Shown: in pieces, positions 17,208 to 26,641 of the stretch
Position numbering within the stretch: position 1 is the first letter of the stretch
Layout: the number at the start of each line of letters is the position of its first letter
From: Koleobacter methoxysyntrophicus
GTDB lineage: Bacteria > Bacillota > Thermosediminibacteria > Koleobacterales > Koleobacteraceae
Direction of reading: 5' to 3'
Assembly (NCBI RefSeq): GCF_017301615.1
Contig: NZ_CP059066.1
Location: forward strand, 1,082,001-1,146,000
Length of the DNA: 64,000 bases
Program-made: the position numbers and the translations under genes
Notes under the pieces: model-generated
What the model was told of the DNA's origin: nothing
The model's input: the letters and a program-made list of their open reading frames with translations, nothing else
Databases searched by the model: none

Positions 17208-18086
17208 GTGAACATCAATCCTTTAAGAACGTATTCGAGCAAAAGGGTTTATTATATCCTTCTTGTTTCTTTATTGTTTTTATATATCCTGGTTTACGGA
17301 TTACCCTATAGGCCTAATCTCATTTATATCCACGGGTATACCCTCACGAAAAAGCTTATTTCTCTGAAATACCCCTGGCAGTTTAAAGATTTTAAAACCT
17401 GCCGCACTCCTAATTTCAATATTAAATATAGTTCACCGGATGAAGAATCTATTGAAATCCTGGCCGATGCTGCGGAAAGGGCGTTAAAGACCCTCGGCAG
17501 GGATTTTAAATTTTCCCCGGCCCGCCGGATACTCATTGTAGCCCTTGACCGAAAGGATGACCTCAGTGAAAACTTCTTGTGGGAGAATAAAGGGGCCGTC
17601 GGGGTTTACTGGGCAGATTCTATAAGGGTAATTTCGCCGGCATCGTGTGTGTTCGAGGATTACTGGCTCGACGGTCCTATCATCCACGAACTGACCCACT
17701 ACATTATAGACCAGCTGGCAGGCGGCAATTACCCTAAATGGTTTACCGAAGGGCTGGCTCAGTATGAAGAAAGCATCATAACGGGCCGATTCTGGCTGGA
17801 AGACCGGTTAAGCTCTTTCCATAGTTTTTACGAATACCGCCGATTGACCGGGAATTTCGATGACCTTAAGGACCAGGAACTGGCTTACTATCAGTCGTAT
17901 TTGATGATAAAGGCACTGGTTGAAGATAAAGGCTTCGATGTAATAAACAAAATATTGAGGGACCTTTCCCGGGGCCGTACATTTGAACGGGTTTTTATGA
18001 GCCGAATCAATCAATCCCCAGAAGAATATTTTAAAAAAATTAACACTATTCACCAGAAGGAAAAAGGTGATTCCTTAGAGAATTAA
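17208..18086 (+). CDS. Membrane-anchored gluzincin (peptidase MA-like)
   Basis: A 292-residue protein with one N-terminal membrane segment (about 13-32) and a metalloprotease-like domain. HELTHYIIDQLAGGNYPKWFTEGLAQYEE gives HExxH followed by the third-ligand Glu in the TEG/AQYEE helix, as in the peptidase MA-like and M1 clans. It probably acts outside the cell. It begins with GTG after a strong G-rich site and lies 30 bases before walR, so it may be transcribed with the WalRK cluster. The exact substrate is unknown. Confidence 0.82.
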   Translation: MNINPLRTYSSKRVYYILLVSLLFLYILVYGLPYRPNLIYIHGYTLTKKLISLKYPWQFKDFKTCRTPNFNIKYSSPDEESIEILADAAERALKTLGRDFKFSPARRILIVALDRKDDLSENFLWENKGAVGVYWADSIRVISPASCVFEDYWLDGPIIHELTHYIIDQLAGGNYPKWFTEGLAQYEESIITGRFWLEDRLSSFHSFYEYRRLTGNFDDLKDQELAYYQSYLMIKALVEDKGFDVINKILRDLSRGRTFERVFMSRINQSPEEYFKKINTIHQKEKGDSLEN

Positions 18087-18116
18087 TAGATTATTACAGA
18101 TTAGAGGTGATGTTTC

Positions 18117-18809
18117 GTGAAGGAGAAGATCCTTGTAGTGGATGATGAGAAACCCATTGCCGATATTCTAAGGTATAATCTAGAAAAAGAAGGGTTCCAG
18201 GTCGTTCTTGCATATGATGGGGAGGAGGCTATTGATAAAGCCTTTCAGGAAGAACCCAACCTTGTACTTCTGGATATAATGCTTCCCAAAATGGACGGCT
18301 TTGCCGTATGCAGGAAATTGAGGGAACACCTTACCATACCCATACTGATGTTAACAGCTAAAGAAGAAGAAGTGGATAAGGTCCTGGGGCTGGAACTCGG
18401 TGCCGATGATTATATAACAAAACCATTCAGCAACAGAGAGCTGATTGCCAGGATAAAGGCCAATCTGAGAAGGGTTAATATCCAGGGCTCAGGCACTAAT
18501 GAAAGCAGTAAAATCATAAAATCGGGTGATTTGGTTATTGACCTTGACAAATATGAGGTTGCTAAAAAGGGTAAGCCCGTCCAGCTGACATTAAGGGAAT
18601 TCGAACTGCTGAAATACCTTGCATGTCAGAGGGGCCAGGTATTTTCAAGGGAAAACCTCCTGGAAGAGGTCTGGGGGTACGAGTATTACGGTGATATAAG
18701 GACCGTCGATGTAACCGTCAGAAGGCTTCGGGAAAAGATAGAAGACGACCCCAGCAATCCCCAGTACATTCAGACGAAACGGGGAGTGGGTTACCTGTTT
18801 AAAAAATAA
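18117..18809 (+). CDS. walR: WalR (YycF) response regulator
   Basis: A 230-residue OmpR/PhoB-type regulator that with WalK controls cell-wall hydrolases in Bacillota. The receiver has the acidic pair VVDDE, the phospho-acceptor Asp in [14 protein letters not shown] (near residue 53) and the Lys of ITKPFS. The winged helix ends with the recognition stretch [21 protein letters not shown]. Sequence and the downstream yycH/yycI genes single it out from other OmpR regulators. GTG start behind AGAGGTGA. Confidence 0.95.
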   Translation: MKEKILVVDDEKPIADILRYNLEKEGFQVVLAYDGEEAIDKAFQEEPNLVLLDIMLPKMDGFAVCRKLREHLTIPILMLTAKEEEVDKVLGLELGADDYITKPFSNRELIARIKANLRRVNIQGSGTNESSKIIKSGDLVIDLDKYEVAKKGKPVQLTLREFELLKYLACQRGQVFSRENLLEEVWGYEYYGDIRTVDVTVRRLREKIEDDPSNPQYIQTKRGVGYLFKK

Positions 18810-18832
18810 ACCGGGGAAAAGGTGAAAAGCTG

Positions 18833-20596
18833 ATGTTCAAAAGCATTCAGTGGAAAATGGTTATAATATATTTCCTTTTAATTCTGCTTGCGATGCAGGT
18901 TATCAGTGTATATCTCCTCAGGTCTCTGGAGCAATACCATCTGAACAGCCTGTCTTCTTTTTTAAATAAACAGGCCCAGTTAATTTCCGGTTTTTTGGAA
19001 AGATACCTTAAAGAACCCTATGATAATGAACATATAAGCGATTTGCTGAGGGAACTGGGTTTTGAAATAAAGGAAATCTATGTTCTTGATCCCACAGGCA
19101 GTGTCATAAGCACGTCCAGTCCCGACATTTCCCGCATAGGTAAGAGAATGCTCTCGAATGAAATTACAAAGGCGATGGTCGGGGAAGTAGGTGAAGATAT
19201 AAGGCTGGACCCTACTACAAATGAGAGGCTGAAATATATGGCCTTTCCCGTGGAATCGGGCGGTAAAGTAGTGGGGATACTGTATATGGTAGCTTCCCTT
19301 GAAAAAATATATGAAACCCTGCGGGACATCAAAGAGATTTTATTGGGTGCAACGATACTGGCCCTGGTTATTACAGGCTTTCTCGGGTTTGCCCTGGCAA
19401 GGACTATTACCGGGCCTATTCAGGAGGTTACTTCAAAAGCGGCCAGTCTGGCCCGGGGTGATTTTGACCAGAAAATAGAGGTTAAATCAAGTGATGAGAT
19501 AGGCCAGCTGACCGAGATGTTCAACTACCTTACACTGAGGCTAAAGGATACACTGGGCGAAATATCCAATGAGAAGAGCAAGGTTGAGGCAATACTTACA
19601 TATATGGCCGATGGTGTTGTCGCCATAAACAATACTGGGGAAATAATCCACATAAACCCGAGGGCTATGGAGATGCTCGGGGTTTCTTCGGAAGCCATCG
19701 GCAAGAAATTTACCCAGGTGTTTTCCGAAGAGTTTAAGGGGATAACCCTAAAAGAACTCTTTGAAAAGAACAGTGAACACGGTCGGGAAATCGTTCTTGA
19801 ACTGAAATCTTCAGTTTTGCGGGCACATTTTGCCTATTTCAAAAATGAGAAGGGCAATATTACCGGGGTTGTCATCGTTATTAGAGATATAACGGAAGAG
19901 GAAAAACTGGAAAGGATGCGGAAGGAATTCGTTGCAAATGTATCCCATGAAATAAAAACCCCTATAACGACAATAAAGAGCTATGCCGAAACCCTTATGG
20001 AAGGAGCCCTAAGCGACAGAGAAATATCCCAAAGATTTTTGAGCGTAATAATCAAGGAAGCTGATAGGATGTCAAGGCTTGTAAGTGACCTCCTGCAGCT
20101 TTCCAGACTGGATTATCAAAAAAACCGCTGGGTTAAAGAACCCATATCCCTCGTAAAAATCGTAGAAGATGTTATTACTAAACTGGCAGTTACTATAAAA
20201 CAGAAGAATATGGAGGTGTACCAGACATTTGAGGATGGATTCCCTATGATTCTGGGGGACAGGGACAGGATAGAACAGGTAATCCTGAATGTGATAGGGA
20301 ATGCTGTTAAATACACCCCTGAAGGGGGGCGAATAGGAATAAAAGGCAGTAGCGAAAACCGCAGGGCCGTATTGAGCATATCGGACAACGGAATAGGAAT
20401 ACCCAAAGAGGACCTCCCCAGGGTATTTGAACGGTTTTACAGGGTAGATAAGGCCAGGTCCCGGGATTTAGGGGGGACCGGTCTAGGCCTTTCTATTGCA
20501 AAACAGATAATCGAAGCCCACGATGGAACTATTGTCATAGACAGCAGATATGGCGAAGGAACTACGGTAACCATTACCCTGCCCGCCTATTTGTAA
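18833..20596 (+). CDS. walK: WalK (YycG) sensor histidine kinase
   Basis: A 587-residue membrane kinase: helix 1 (about 8-28), extracytoplasmic sensor (about 30-165), helix 2 (about 166-188), HAMP (ARTITGPIQEVT...), PAS (VEAILTYMADGVVAINNTGE...), dimerisation domain with the phospho-acceptor His in FVANVSHEIKTP, and catalytic domain with DNGIGIPKEDL and GGTGLGLSIAK. Order and length match WalK. It follows walR by 23 bases and is followed by its regulators yycH and yycI. Confidence 0.95.
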   Translation: MFKSIQWKMVIIYFLLILLAMQVISVYLLRSLEQYHLNSLSSFLNKQAQLISGFLERYLKEPYDNEHISDLLRELGFEIKEIYVLDPTGSVISTSSPDISRIGKRMLSNEITKAMVGEVGEDIRLDPTTNERLKYMAFPVESGGKVVGILYMVASLEKIYETLRDIKEILLGATILALVITGFLGFALARTITGPIQEVTSKAASLARGDFDQKIEVKSSDEIGQLTEMFNYLTLRLKDTLGEISNEKSKVEAILTYMADGVVAINNTGEIIHINPRAMEMLGVSSEAIGKKFTQVFSEEFKGITLKELFEKNSEHGREIVLELKSSVLRAHFAYFKNEKGNITGVVIVIRDITEEEKLERMRKEFVANVSHEIKTPITTIKSYAETLMEGALSDREISQRFLSVIIKEADRMSRLVSDLLQLSRLDYQKNRWVKEPISLVKIVEDVITKLAVTIKQKNMEVYQTFEDGFPMILGDRDRIEQVILNVIGNAVKYTPEGGRIGIKGSSENRRAVLSISDNGIGIPKEDLPRVFERFYRVDKARSRDLGGTGLGLSIAKQIIEAHDGTIVIDSRYGEGTTVTITLPAYL

Positions 20597-20709
20597 TTTA
20601 ATTTTAATGAATATGTAACTTATCTATAAAAGATTTTCGGTATAATATAAACAAGTAGTTGACCGGCCCGGTATGAGTTAGTCCCTGACGGGTTGAAAGG
20701 CGGATTTAT

Positions 20710-22056
20710 ATGAGCAGAGAAGACATAAAAACGATGGTATTGATCAGCCTTGTAATTATGAGCCTTTTTCTAACTTCAGAAATATGGTTTGAGACTGCTT
20801 CTATTGAAAGAAGCCCTGTAACGGATAATAACGGGTTTGTAGATGATAACATAAATATCCTTGATGTTATCAGCCCCGGCAGGGTTGCTGTCCATTTAGG
20901 CGAAGATAAAATAAAACTGCTAAATCCGGTTGATGGAAAATACCCAAAGGCCTGGTTGCAGGGTATTAATACGATAAAAAACCTTCTGGAGCGTGATAAG
21001 CTGGATACGGTAGAGACCGTGGATGAAAAGGTTTGGCAGGAACTAAAAAAAGGCCGGTGCCTGGAATTTATTTTCGATTACCCCTTTGATCTGGAATTCT
21101 GGGGCAGGGCCCTGAACCTGAAAAAAAGAGGTAATGCCGGTATAAAGCTGTCAAGGCTGCTAATAAAAGAGAATTCTGATTCAGTGTTTATCTTCGATGG
21201 AGAAAAACAGAGTTACCACAGGATTTCTACCGGTAAGAACGGAGATATAGCTCAGCTGCTTGAAGAAATAGGAAATTCAGACGAGATTGAGGAATATACA
21301 GAACTACCTTACAGCATATCAGGTTTAACCCTCGAACAGGGGATATATGTGCCTAACAACCCTCAAAAAATATCAGATATCAAGATTAAAGGCGAAGATA
21401 TAAAACCGGATAGGCTCGCAAAGGATTTTTTTAATGATATGTCAATAGTACGGAAGATCGAAGAAAAGGATGGAGCCAGGATATATACCGACGGAAGAAA
21501 GGGTCTCAGGATATATCCTACAGGGGCCGTGGAATATAATTACGCCATTACCCCTGATAAAGGGGAATATTCCGGTGACCTGTTTGATGGTGCAAAGATA
21601 AGCTATAGTTTTATTACTACTTATGGCGGTCTGCCTAAAGAGGCATATCTTGATGAAGTTAAAACCGTTGATCATGAACCAAAAAGTCATATATTTATTT
21701 ACAATTACAGGTATAACGGCATACCGGTTCTCGGCGAAAAAAGGGCAATAGAAGTAATCGTGACCCAGGGGGAAGTAAAAAACTATTTCAGACATCTGGA
21801 ACATCCCGTATCCCCTTTAGAAGACAGCGAAAAGCTGCCCATAACCCCTGTTAAGGCACTGGAGGTCGTGGCTTCTAACCTCAGATTTCTTATTGGTGTT
21901 CATGAAGATGAGCACAGCATAAAGGATATATATCCGGCATATTACAGGATAGGAAAGGAACAGGAATACATAAGGCCCGTTTGGGTAATAGAATTTAAAG
22001 ACCTGAAATTATTTGTGGATGCCGTCGAGGGCAAGATAATTTCCGGTAATGAGTAG
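20710..22056 (+). CDS. yycH: YycH (WalH), regulator of WalK
   Basis: A 448-residue protein with one N-terminal membrane helix (MVLISLVIMSLFLTSEIWF) and a large extracytoplasmic part, the layout of YycH. In B. subtilis YycH and YycI form a membrane complex that restrains WalK. Position directly after walK and before a YycI-like gene supports the call. It is joined by two-domain repeats resembling the fold in YycI. The family diverges fast, so recognition rests on context, topology and length. Confidence 0.85.
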   Translation: MSREDIKTMVLISLVIMSLFLTSEIWFETASIERSPVTDNNGFVDDNINILDVISPGRVAVHLGEDKIKLLNPVDGKYPKAWLQGINTIKNLLERDKLDTVETVDEKVWQELKKGRCLEFIFDYPFDLEFWGRALNLKKRGNAGIKLSRLLIKENSDSVFIFDGEKQSYHRISTGKNGDIAQLLEEIGNSDEIEEYTELPYSISGLTLEQGIYVPNNPQKISDIKIKGEDIKPDRLAKDFFNDMSIVRKIEEKDGARIYTDGRKGLRIYPTGAVEYNYAITPDKGEYSGDLFDGAKISYSFITTYGGLPKEAYLDEVKTVDHEPKSHIFIYNYRYNGIPVLGEKRAIEVIVTQGEVKNYFRHLEHPVSPLEDSEKLPITPVKALEVVASNLRFLIGVHEDEHSIKDIYPAYYRIGKEQEYIRPVWVIEFKDLKLFVDAVEGKIISGNE

Positions 22057-22071
22057 GAGGAACCTAAAACT

Positions 22072-22932
22072 ATGGATTGGTCAAAAGCGAAAACCATCTT
22101 AATCACGGCTTTCACAATAATAAATATCTTCCTGGGTACCAATCTGTGGTTTAAAAACAATGATATTAACAAAGTAACCGCTGTCTCTGTTAAGGAGATG
22201 GAAGAAGTAAAGAGGTTTTTAAAACAAGAAGGCATAATAGTTGATGCGGATATACCGAAAAAGGTTGAACCTCAGCCCTTCCTGATGATAGGTTATAAAA
22301 AGACTGATGCAAAAAAAGTTGCCCAGTCCTTTTTCCATGACCTGAAAGATGTCAGTTATGAAAAGGTGAAAGACAGCACTACCTTCCAGAAGGGCTTCCA
22401 GCAGCTGATAGTTATGGAAAACGGGATAATCTCCTATTTCAATAATGAGGAAAAAGGGGAGATTTATAAGGATTTAGACGAAAACAGAGCAAGAGAGCTT
22501 GCCGAAGAATTTATAAAAAAGCACGGCGGGTTTCCGCCTAATGCAGAATACGACCGCACCATATATTATAACCAGAGCAAAAGCTACCTGGTTGAATATG
22601 TCCAGGTATACAGAGGCAAATTCCTGGCAAGCAGTTATATAGATGTTTTGGTTACCCCATCGGGGATAAAAAGCTATTACTGCAGCTGGCTGGAACCCCT
22701 CGGCTACAGCGGGAACCCGAAAAAGGTCATATCCCCTGCCCATGCCCTTTTAAAAATGGTAGACATCCTTGAGAAGGTTGAAAAACCTGTAAGGGTTACG
22801 GGCATTCATCTGGGTTATTATTCCAGATACTATAATGCGGAAAAGTGGCAGGCTGTTCCTGTATGGCGCGTTTCTGTTGAGAAGGATGAATACTATTATA
22901 TAAACGGCTATACGGGTGAATTAGAACAATGA
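22072..22932 (+). CDS. yycI: YycI (WalI), regulator of WalK
   Basis: A 286-residue single-helix membrane protein (helix MDWSKAKTILITAFTIINIFLGTNLW; MDWSKAKTI is the family's typical opening) with extracytoplasmic domains similar to those of YycH. It ends GYTGELEQ, matching the conserved NGYTGE tail. It starts 16 bases after yycH with an AGGAGG site, implying a shared transcript. Confidence 0.9.
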   Translation: MDWSKAKTILITAFTIINIFLGTNLWFKNNDINKVTAVSVKEMEEVKRFLKQEGIIVDADIPKKVEPQPFLMIGYKKTDAKKVAQSFFHDLKDVSYEKVKDSTTFQKGFQQLIVMENGIISYFNNEEKGEIYKDLDENRARELAEEFIKKHGGFPPNAEYDRTIYYNQSKSYLVEYVQVYRGKFLASSYIDVLVTPSGIKSYYCSWLEPLGYSGNPKKVISPAHALLKMVDILEKVEKPVRVTGIHLGYYSRYYNAEKWQAVPVWRVSVEKDEYYYINGYTGELEQ

Positions 22933-22992
22933 GATCCTAGGTGATGCCATACTTCCTAGTAAAAAGGCCATCCGGGGTGAATTGGAGCAGTA
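22933..22992 (+). repeat. Vestigial copy of the yycI 3' end
   Basis: Right after the yycI stop, the codons GGT GAA TTG GAG CAG TAA (ending 22992) repeat the end of yycI (GGT GAA TTA GAA CAA TGA): both encode GELEQ and a stop. The spacer has no other recognisable coding. This is consistent with a relic of a duplicated or recombined tail. A GCCGGC/GCCGGC hairpin at 23055-23072 may terminate the transcript. Confidence 0.4.
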
Positions 22993-23179
22993 AGCTTGTT
23001 AGTGACAACTTCATGGGTAACGGTTTTCCGGCCCATGAGCGTGTGATGGTAGAAGCCGGCTTCGAAGCCGGCTTTAGTTAATTTATAAAATTAAAAATTT
23101 CCTGCAGGAAAATATTTGTTTATAGCGAATTAAAAAAGAAAATGTAGTTATAGACAAGCGGGTTAGGGGGACGGACTAA

Positions 23180-24436
23180 TTGGAAAAGTTTATAATTCGT
23201 GGCGGAATTCCGTTAAGAGGGAAGGTTAAAATCAGCGGTGCTAAAAATGCTGCAGTGGCGGCGATCCCGGCAGCTTTACTGGCAAATGATGAAGTAGTTC
23301 TGGAAAACCTCCCGATGATAAACGATGTCAGGGTATTTGCAGATATCATTCAATATATGGGAGCGAGGGTTTCCTTAACGGATGACGGGGTTATGAGGAT
23401 CAATCCTCACATCAACCCGGCCAACCTGCCGCCTTATGACCTGATTAAAAAACTAAGGGCTTCGTACTACCTTCTGGGCGTTTTACTGGCTAAATATGGA
23501 GAAGCAACTATATCCATGCCCGGTGGGTGTGATATAGGCACCAGGCCCATAGACCAGCATATAAAGGGGTTCCAGGCTATGGGGGCCAGGATAGATATTG
23601 AACACGGGATGATAAAGGCGAGAGCAAAGCAACTTGTGGGCGCCCCCATATATCTGGATGTAGTAAGTGTTGGGGCTACTATAAATATTATGCTTGCAGC
23701 TTCGATGGCAAAGGGGACAACCATAATTGAAAATGCTGCAAAAGAACCCCATATAGTAGATATTGCTAATTTCATTAATGCCATGGGAGGTAATGTTAAA
23801 GGTGCCGGAACAGATGTTATAAAGGTAACGGGGGTAGAACACCTCCACGGCTGCACCCATATGGTAATACCCGACCAGATAGAGGCAGGGACCTTTATGA
23901 TAGCGGCGGCAGCAGCGGGCGGAGATGTAATTATAGATAATATTATACCGAAACACCTTGACCCTATAACAGCAAAATTGGTTGAAGCAGGGGCAACGGT
24001 AGAAGAAAACGGAGACCATGTCAGGGTAATTTCCGATGGGTCTTTAAATCAAATTAATGTAAAGACACTGCCGTATCCGGGTTTTCCTACCGACCTGCAG
24101 CAGCCGATGACATCACTGCTTACCATTGCAAGGGGTACCAGCATCATTACCGAAACCGTATGGGAGAGCCGGTTTAAGCATGTGGATGAATTAAAACGAA
24201 TGGGGGCCAATATAAAGGTTGAAGGAAGTTCCGCAATAATCCAAGGGGTAAAGGAACTTTCGGGGGCACCAGTAAAGGCCACCGATTTGAGGGCGGGGGC
24301 TGCCATGGTTATAGCAGGTCTGATAGCCAGCGGAGAGACGGAAATTTCCTGTATACACCATATTGACAGGGGATATGAAAGCATTGAAAAAAAATTAAAA
24401 GAAATCGGGGCAGATATAGTCAGGATAAAGAATTAA
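23180..24436 (+). CDS. murA: UDP-GlcNAc 1-carboxyvinyltransferase
   Basis: Transfers enolpyruvate from PEP to UDP-GlcNAc, the first committed step of peptidoglycan synthesis. The 418-residue length is normal. Visible marks are the opening [22 protein letters not shown] with the catalytic Lys-Asn, the active-site Cys in [13 protein letters not shown], and the late catalytic Asp region [11 protein letters not shown]. Cys rather than Asp at the active site predicts fosfomycin sensitivity. The start is TTG after a G-rich site. Its place inside the WalRK cluster suits the envelope theme. Confidence 0.97.
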   Translation: MEKFIIRGGIPLRGKVKISGAKNAAVAAIPAALLANDEVVLENLPMINDVRVFADIIQYMGARVSLTDDGVMRINPHINPANLPPYDLIKKLRASYYLLGVLLAKYGEATISMPGGCDIGTRPIDQHIKGFQAMGARIDIEHGMIKARAKQLVGAPIYLDVVSVGATINIMLAASMAKGTTIIENAAKEPHIVDIANFINAMGGNVKGAGTDVIKVTGVEHLHGCTHMVIPDQIEAGTFMIAAAAAGGDVIIDNIIPKHLDPITAKLVEAGATVEENGDHVRVISDGSLNQINVKTLPYPGFPTDLQQPMTSLLTIARGTSIITETVWESRFKHVDELKRMGANIKVEGSSAIIQGVKELSGAPVKATDLRAGAAMVIAGLIASGETEISCIHHIDRGYESIEKKLKEIGADIVRIKN

Positions 24437-24479
24437 CATTGCTCTTATAACAGCATATAACCTGGGAGGTTTTCTTTTT

Positions 24480-25775
24480 ATGTATCAGACGGTAGACTTC
24501 GGTTATGGAAGAAATACAGTAACCGGTGAATTCCCTGCCAAAAATATATTAAATAAACTTGAAAACAGAAAGATAAAGGCCTTGGACGATCCCAGGGTTG
24601 AAATCATTAATGCTTTAAATAATCCTATCGATTCTCCGCCTCTAAAAGATATAGTGAAACCAGGGGAGAAAATAGTGGTGGTAATAAGCGATATAACCAG
24701 GAGTGTGGGGAACAGAATCCTTATTCCCGTTTTACTTGAACAGCTGACAGAAAGGATGAAGATCCCTAAGGACGACATAACCATCCTTACGGCTACAGGG
24801 ACCCATAGGCCACATACCTCCGAAGAGCTGATAAGATTGGTGGGGGAAGAGGTCTATAGAAACTACAGAATTATAGACCACGAGGGAGCCAAAAAGGAGG
24901 ACATGGTATATTTAGGAACGACCTCCAGAGGAACCCCTATTTATATAAACAAACTGGCAGCTGAAGCGGATAGAGTAATTACTACAGGGGGGATTATCTA
25001 TCACTCGCTGGCGGGTTTCGGAGGCGGGAAAAAGAGCATATGTCCGGGTATATGCAGCTACGAGACCATTCAAGCCAACCACAAATTGATCCTGAATGAC
25101 TGCAATAAAGGTGGGGGGCTGCATCCCGGCGTAGGTCTCGGTAAAACGGCAGGTAACCCAATGGCCCAGGACTTAATTGAGATAGCTCGAAGATTTAAAC
25201 CCCATTTTATGATAAATACCATTCTGAATGAAAAAGGACAGATATCGAGGGTTGTAGCGGGGGACATATTTACGGCCCATGAGAATGGGTGTAAAATAGT
25301 AGAAGAATACTTCGGCTTAACCGTCCGGGAACAGGCCGATTTTATAGTTATTTCATGTGGGGGTTATCCCAAAGACATAGACCTCTATCAGGCAACAAAA
25401 GCGATAGAAAATACGATGGCGGCTGTAAGGCGGGGAGGCAGAATTATCCTTCTGGCCGAGTGCAGTGATGGGCTTGGGAGCCAGGAGGTTTTCGATATAC
25501 TGGTTAATTATAAAAGCTTGAAGGACAGGGAAAAAGCCCTGAGAGATTATTTCACCATAGCCAGGGCGGTGGGCTATATCATTGCCGGATGCCTTGAAGA
25601 AAAGGATATAATTCTGGTCTCTTCGCTGCCCGATGACCTGGTTAAGAGGATGGGGATAATACCTAAAAGGAGCCTAAAGGAAGCCCTGAAGGATACCTTA
25701 GAAACCCTGGGGCCGGAAGCAAAAGGGTATTTAATTCCTCATGCTTCGGAAACCGTTACCTTTTTAAAGACATAG
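24480..25775 (+). CDS. LarA-like nickel-pincer racemase family protein
   Basis: A 431-residue protein of the lactate racemase LarA family, whose members use a nickel pincer nucleotide covalently bound to a Lys. Visible blocks are VVVISDITRSVGN, ILTATGTHRPH, and IIYHSLAGFGGGKKSICPGI, which contains the His and the cofactor-attaching Lys of the family. The protein also has the C-terminal Rossmann-like half (ADFIVISCGGYPKDIDLYQATKAI). Many homologues act on hydroxy acids other than lactate. No larB, larC or larE is in the window, so the cofactor source is elsewhere. ATG with a GGGAGG site. Confidence 0.88.
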   Translation: MYQTVDFGYGRNTVTGEFPAKNILNKLENRKIKALDDPRVEIINALNNPIDSPPLKDIVKPGEKIVVVISDITRSVGNRILIPVLLEQLTERMKIPKDDITILTATGTHRPHTSEELIRLVGEEVYRNYRIIDHEGAKKEDMVYLGTTSRGTPIYINKLAAEADRVITTGGIIYHSLAGFGGGKKSICPGICSYETIQANHKLILNDCNKGGGLHPGVGLGKTAGNPMAQDLIEIARRFKPHFMINTILNEKGQISRVVAGDIFTAHENGCKIVEEYFGLTVREQADFIVISCGGYPKDIDLYQATKAIENTMAAVRRGGRIILLAECSDGLGSQEVFDILVNYKSLKDREKALRDYFTIARAVGYIIAGCLEEKDIILVSSLPDDLVKRMGIIPKRSLKEALKDTLETLGPEAKGYLIPHASETVTFLKT

Positions 25776-25789
25776 ATTCAAATATTAGT

Positions 25790-26626
25790 ATGTATAACAG
25801 GAAGGAGAGGGAAAGGAGAGAACAGGAATTGGAGGAGGTAAGGGCATGTGCGCTGGCAAGCGGCAGTTCAGGAAATTCTTTTTACATAGAAGGCGGTAAC
25901 GGCAAACTCCTTATAGATGCAGGCCTGAGCGGTAAAAGGATTACAAAAAACTTGGAGGAAATCGGAGTTAAGCCCGACGAACTGGACGGCATACTTATAA
26001 CCCATGAACACAGGGACCATATCACCGGGGCGGGAGTGTTGTCCCGCCGGTTCAATTTACCGATATATGCAACTGAAAAGACATGGGAAGCTATGGGCCC
26101 ATGCATTGGTGAGATTAAACCGGAAAACCGCAGGGTGTATGATAAGAAAAGGGGCTTTGAGATAAAGGGCTTCAAGGTTGAGCCCTTTGATATACCCCAT
26201 GATGCTGTAGAACCGGTAGGGTATTCCCTGTTTTATAACAGCAAAAAAATTTCTTCGGCAACTGATATAGGCCACATTAACAGGGGCCTGGCCCGAAAGC
26301 TGGATAATTCCGATCTGATTCTCCTTGAATCCAACCACGATGTAGAGATGCTGAAGGTAGGCCCTTATCCGTGGCCCTTAAAAAGGCGCATACTGGGGGA
26401 AAAGGGTCATCTTTCAAACGAAGATGCCGGCAAAATGGCCGCATGGCTTGCGAGGAACAAAAGGGTCCATGTTCTTCTGGGCCATCTGAGTGCAGAGAAC
26501 AATTTTCCTGAACTTGCCTATAGAACGGTAGCATCAATTCTTCAAGAAAAGGGGATAAATATAACAAAGGATATTGACCTGGATGTTGCATACAGGGATA
26601 TGCGGAGTGCGGTTTTTCACATATAA
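25790..26626 (+). CDS. yycJ: YycJ (WalJ) MBL-fold metallohydrolase
   Basis: A metallo-beta-lactamase-fold protein of about 278 residues, the conserved third member of WalRK clusters, thought to act as a nuclease-like hydrolase linked to cell division. The metal motif HEHRDH is in GILITHEHRDHITGAGVL, with further ligands in SATDIGHINR and the late ESNHD and LLGHLS. The opening CALASGSSGNSFYIEGG is diagnostic. The annotated ATG at 25790 lies 15 bases after the upstream stop; an internal start nearer the core is possible. Confidence 0.93.
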   Translation: MYNRKERERREQELEEVRACALASGSSGNSFYIEGGNGKLLIDAGLSGKRITKNLEEIGVKPDELDGILITHEHRDHITGAGVLSRRFNLPIYATEKTWEAMGPCIGEIKPENRRVYDKKRGFEIKGFKVEPFDIPHDAVEPVGYSLFYNSKKISSATDIGHINRGLARKLDNSDLILLESNHDVEMLKVGPYPWPLKRRILGEKGHLSNEDAGKMAAWLARNKRVHVLLGHLSAENNFPELAYRTVASILQEKGINITKDIDLDVAYRDMRSAVFHI

Positions 26627-26641
26627 CCGGGAGGTGCTTTG

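Noticed and set aside
23483-24019. 178-codon minus-strand frame inside murA
   Set aside because: Shadow of murA; rich in Cys/Tyr by codon complementarity, no start signal.
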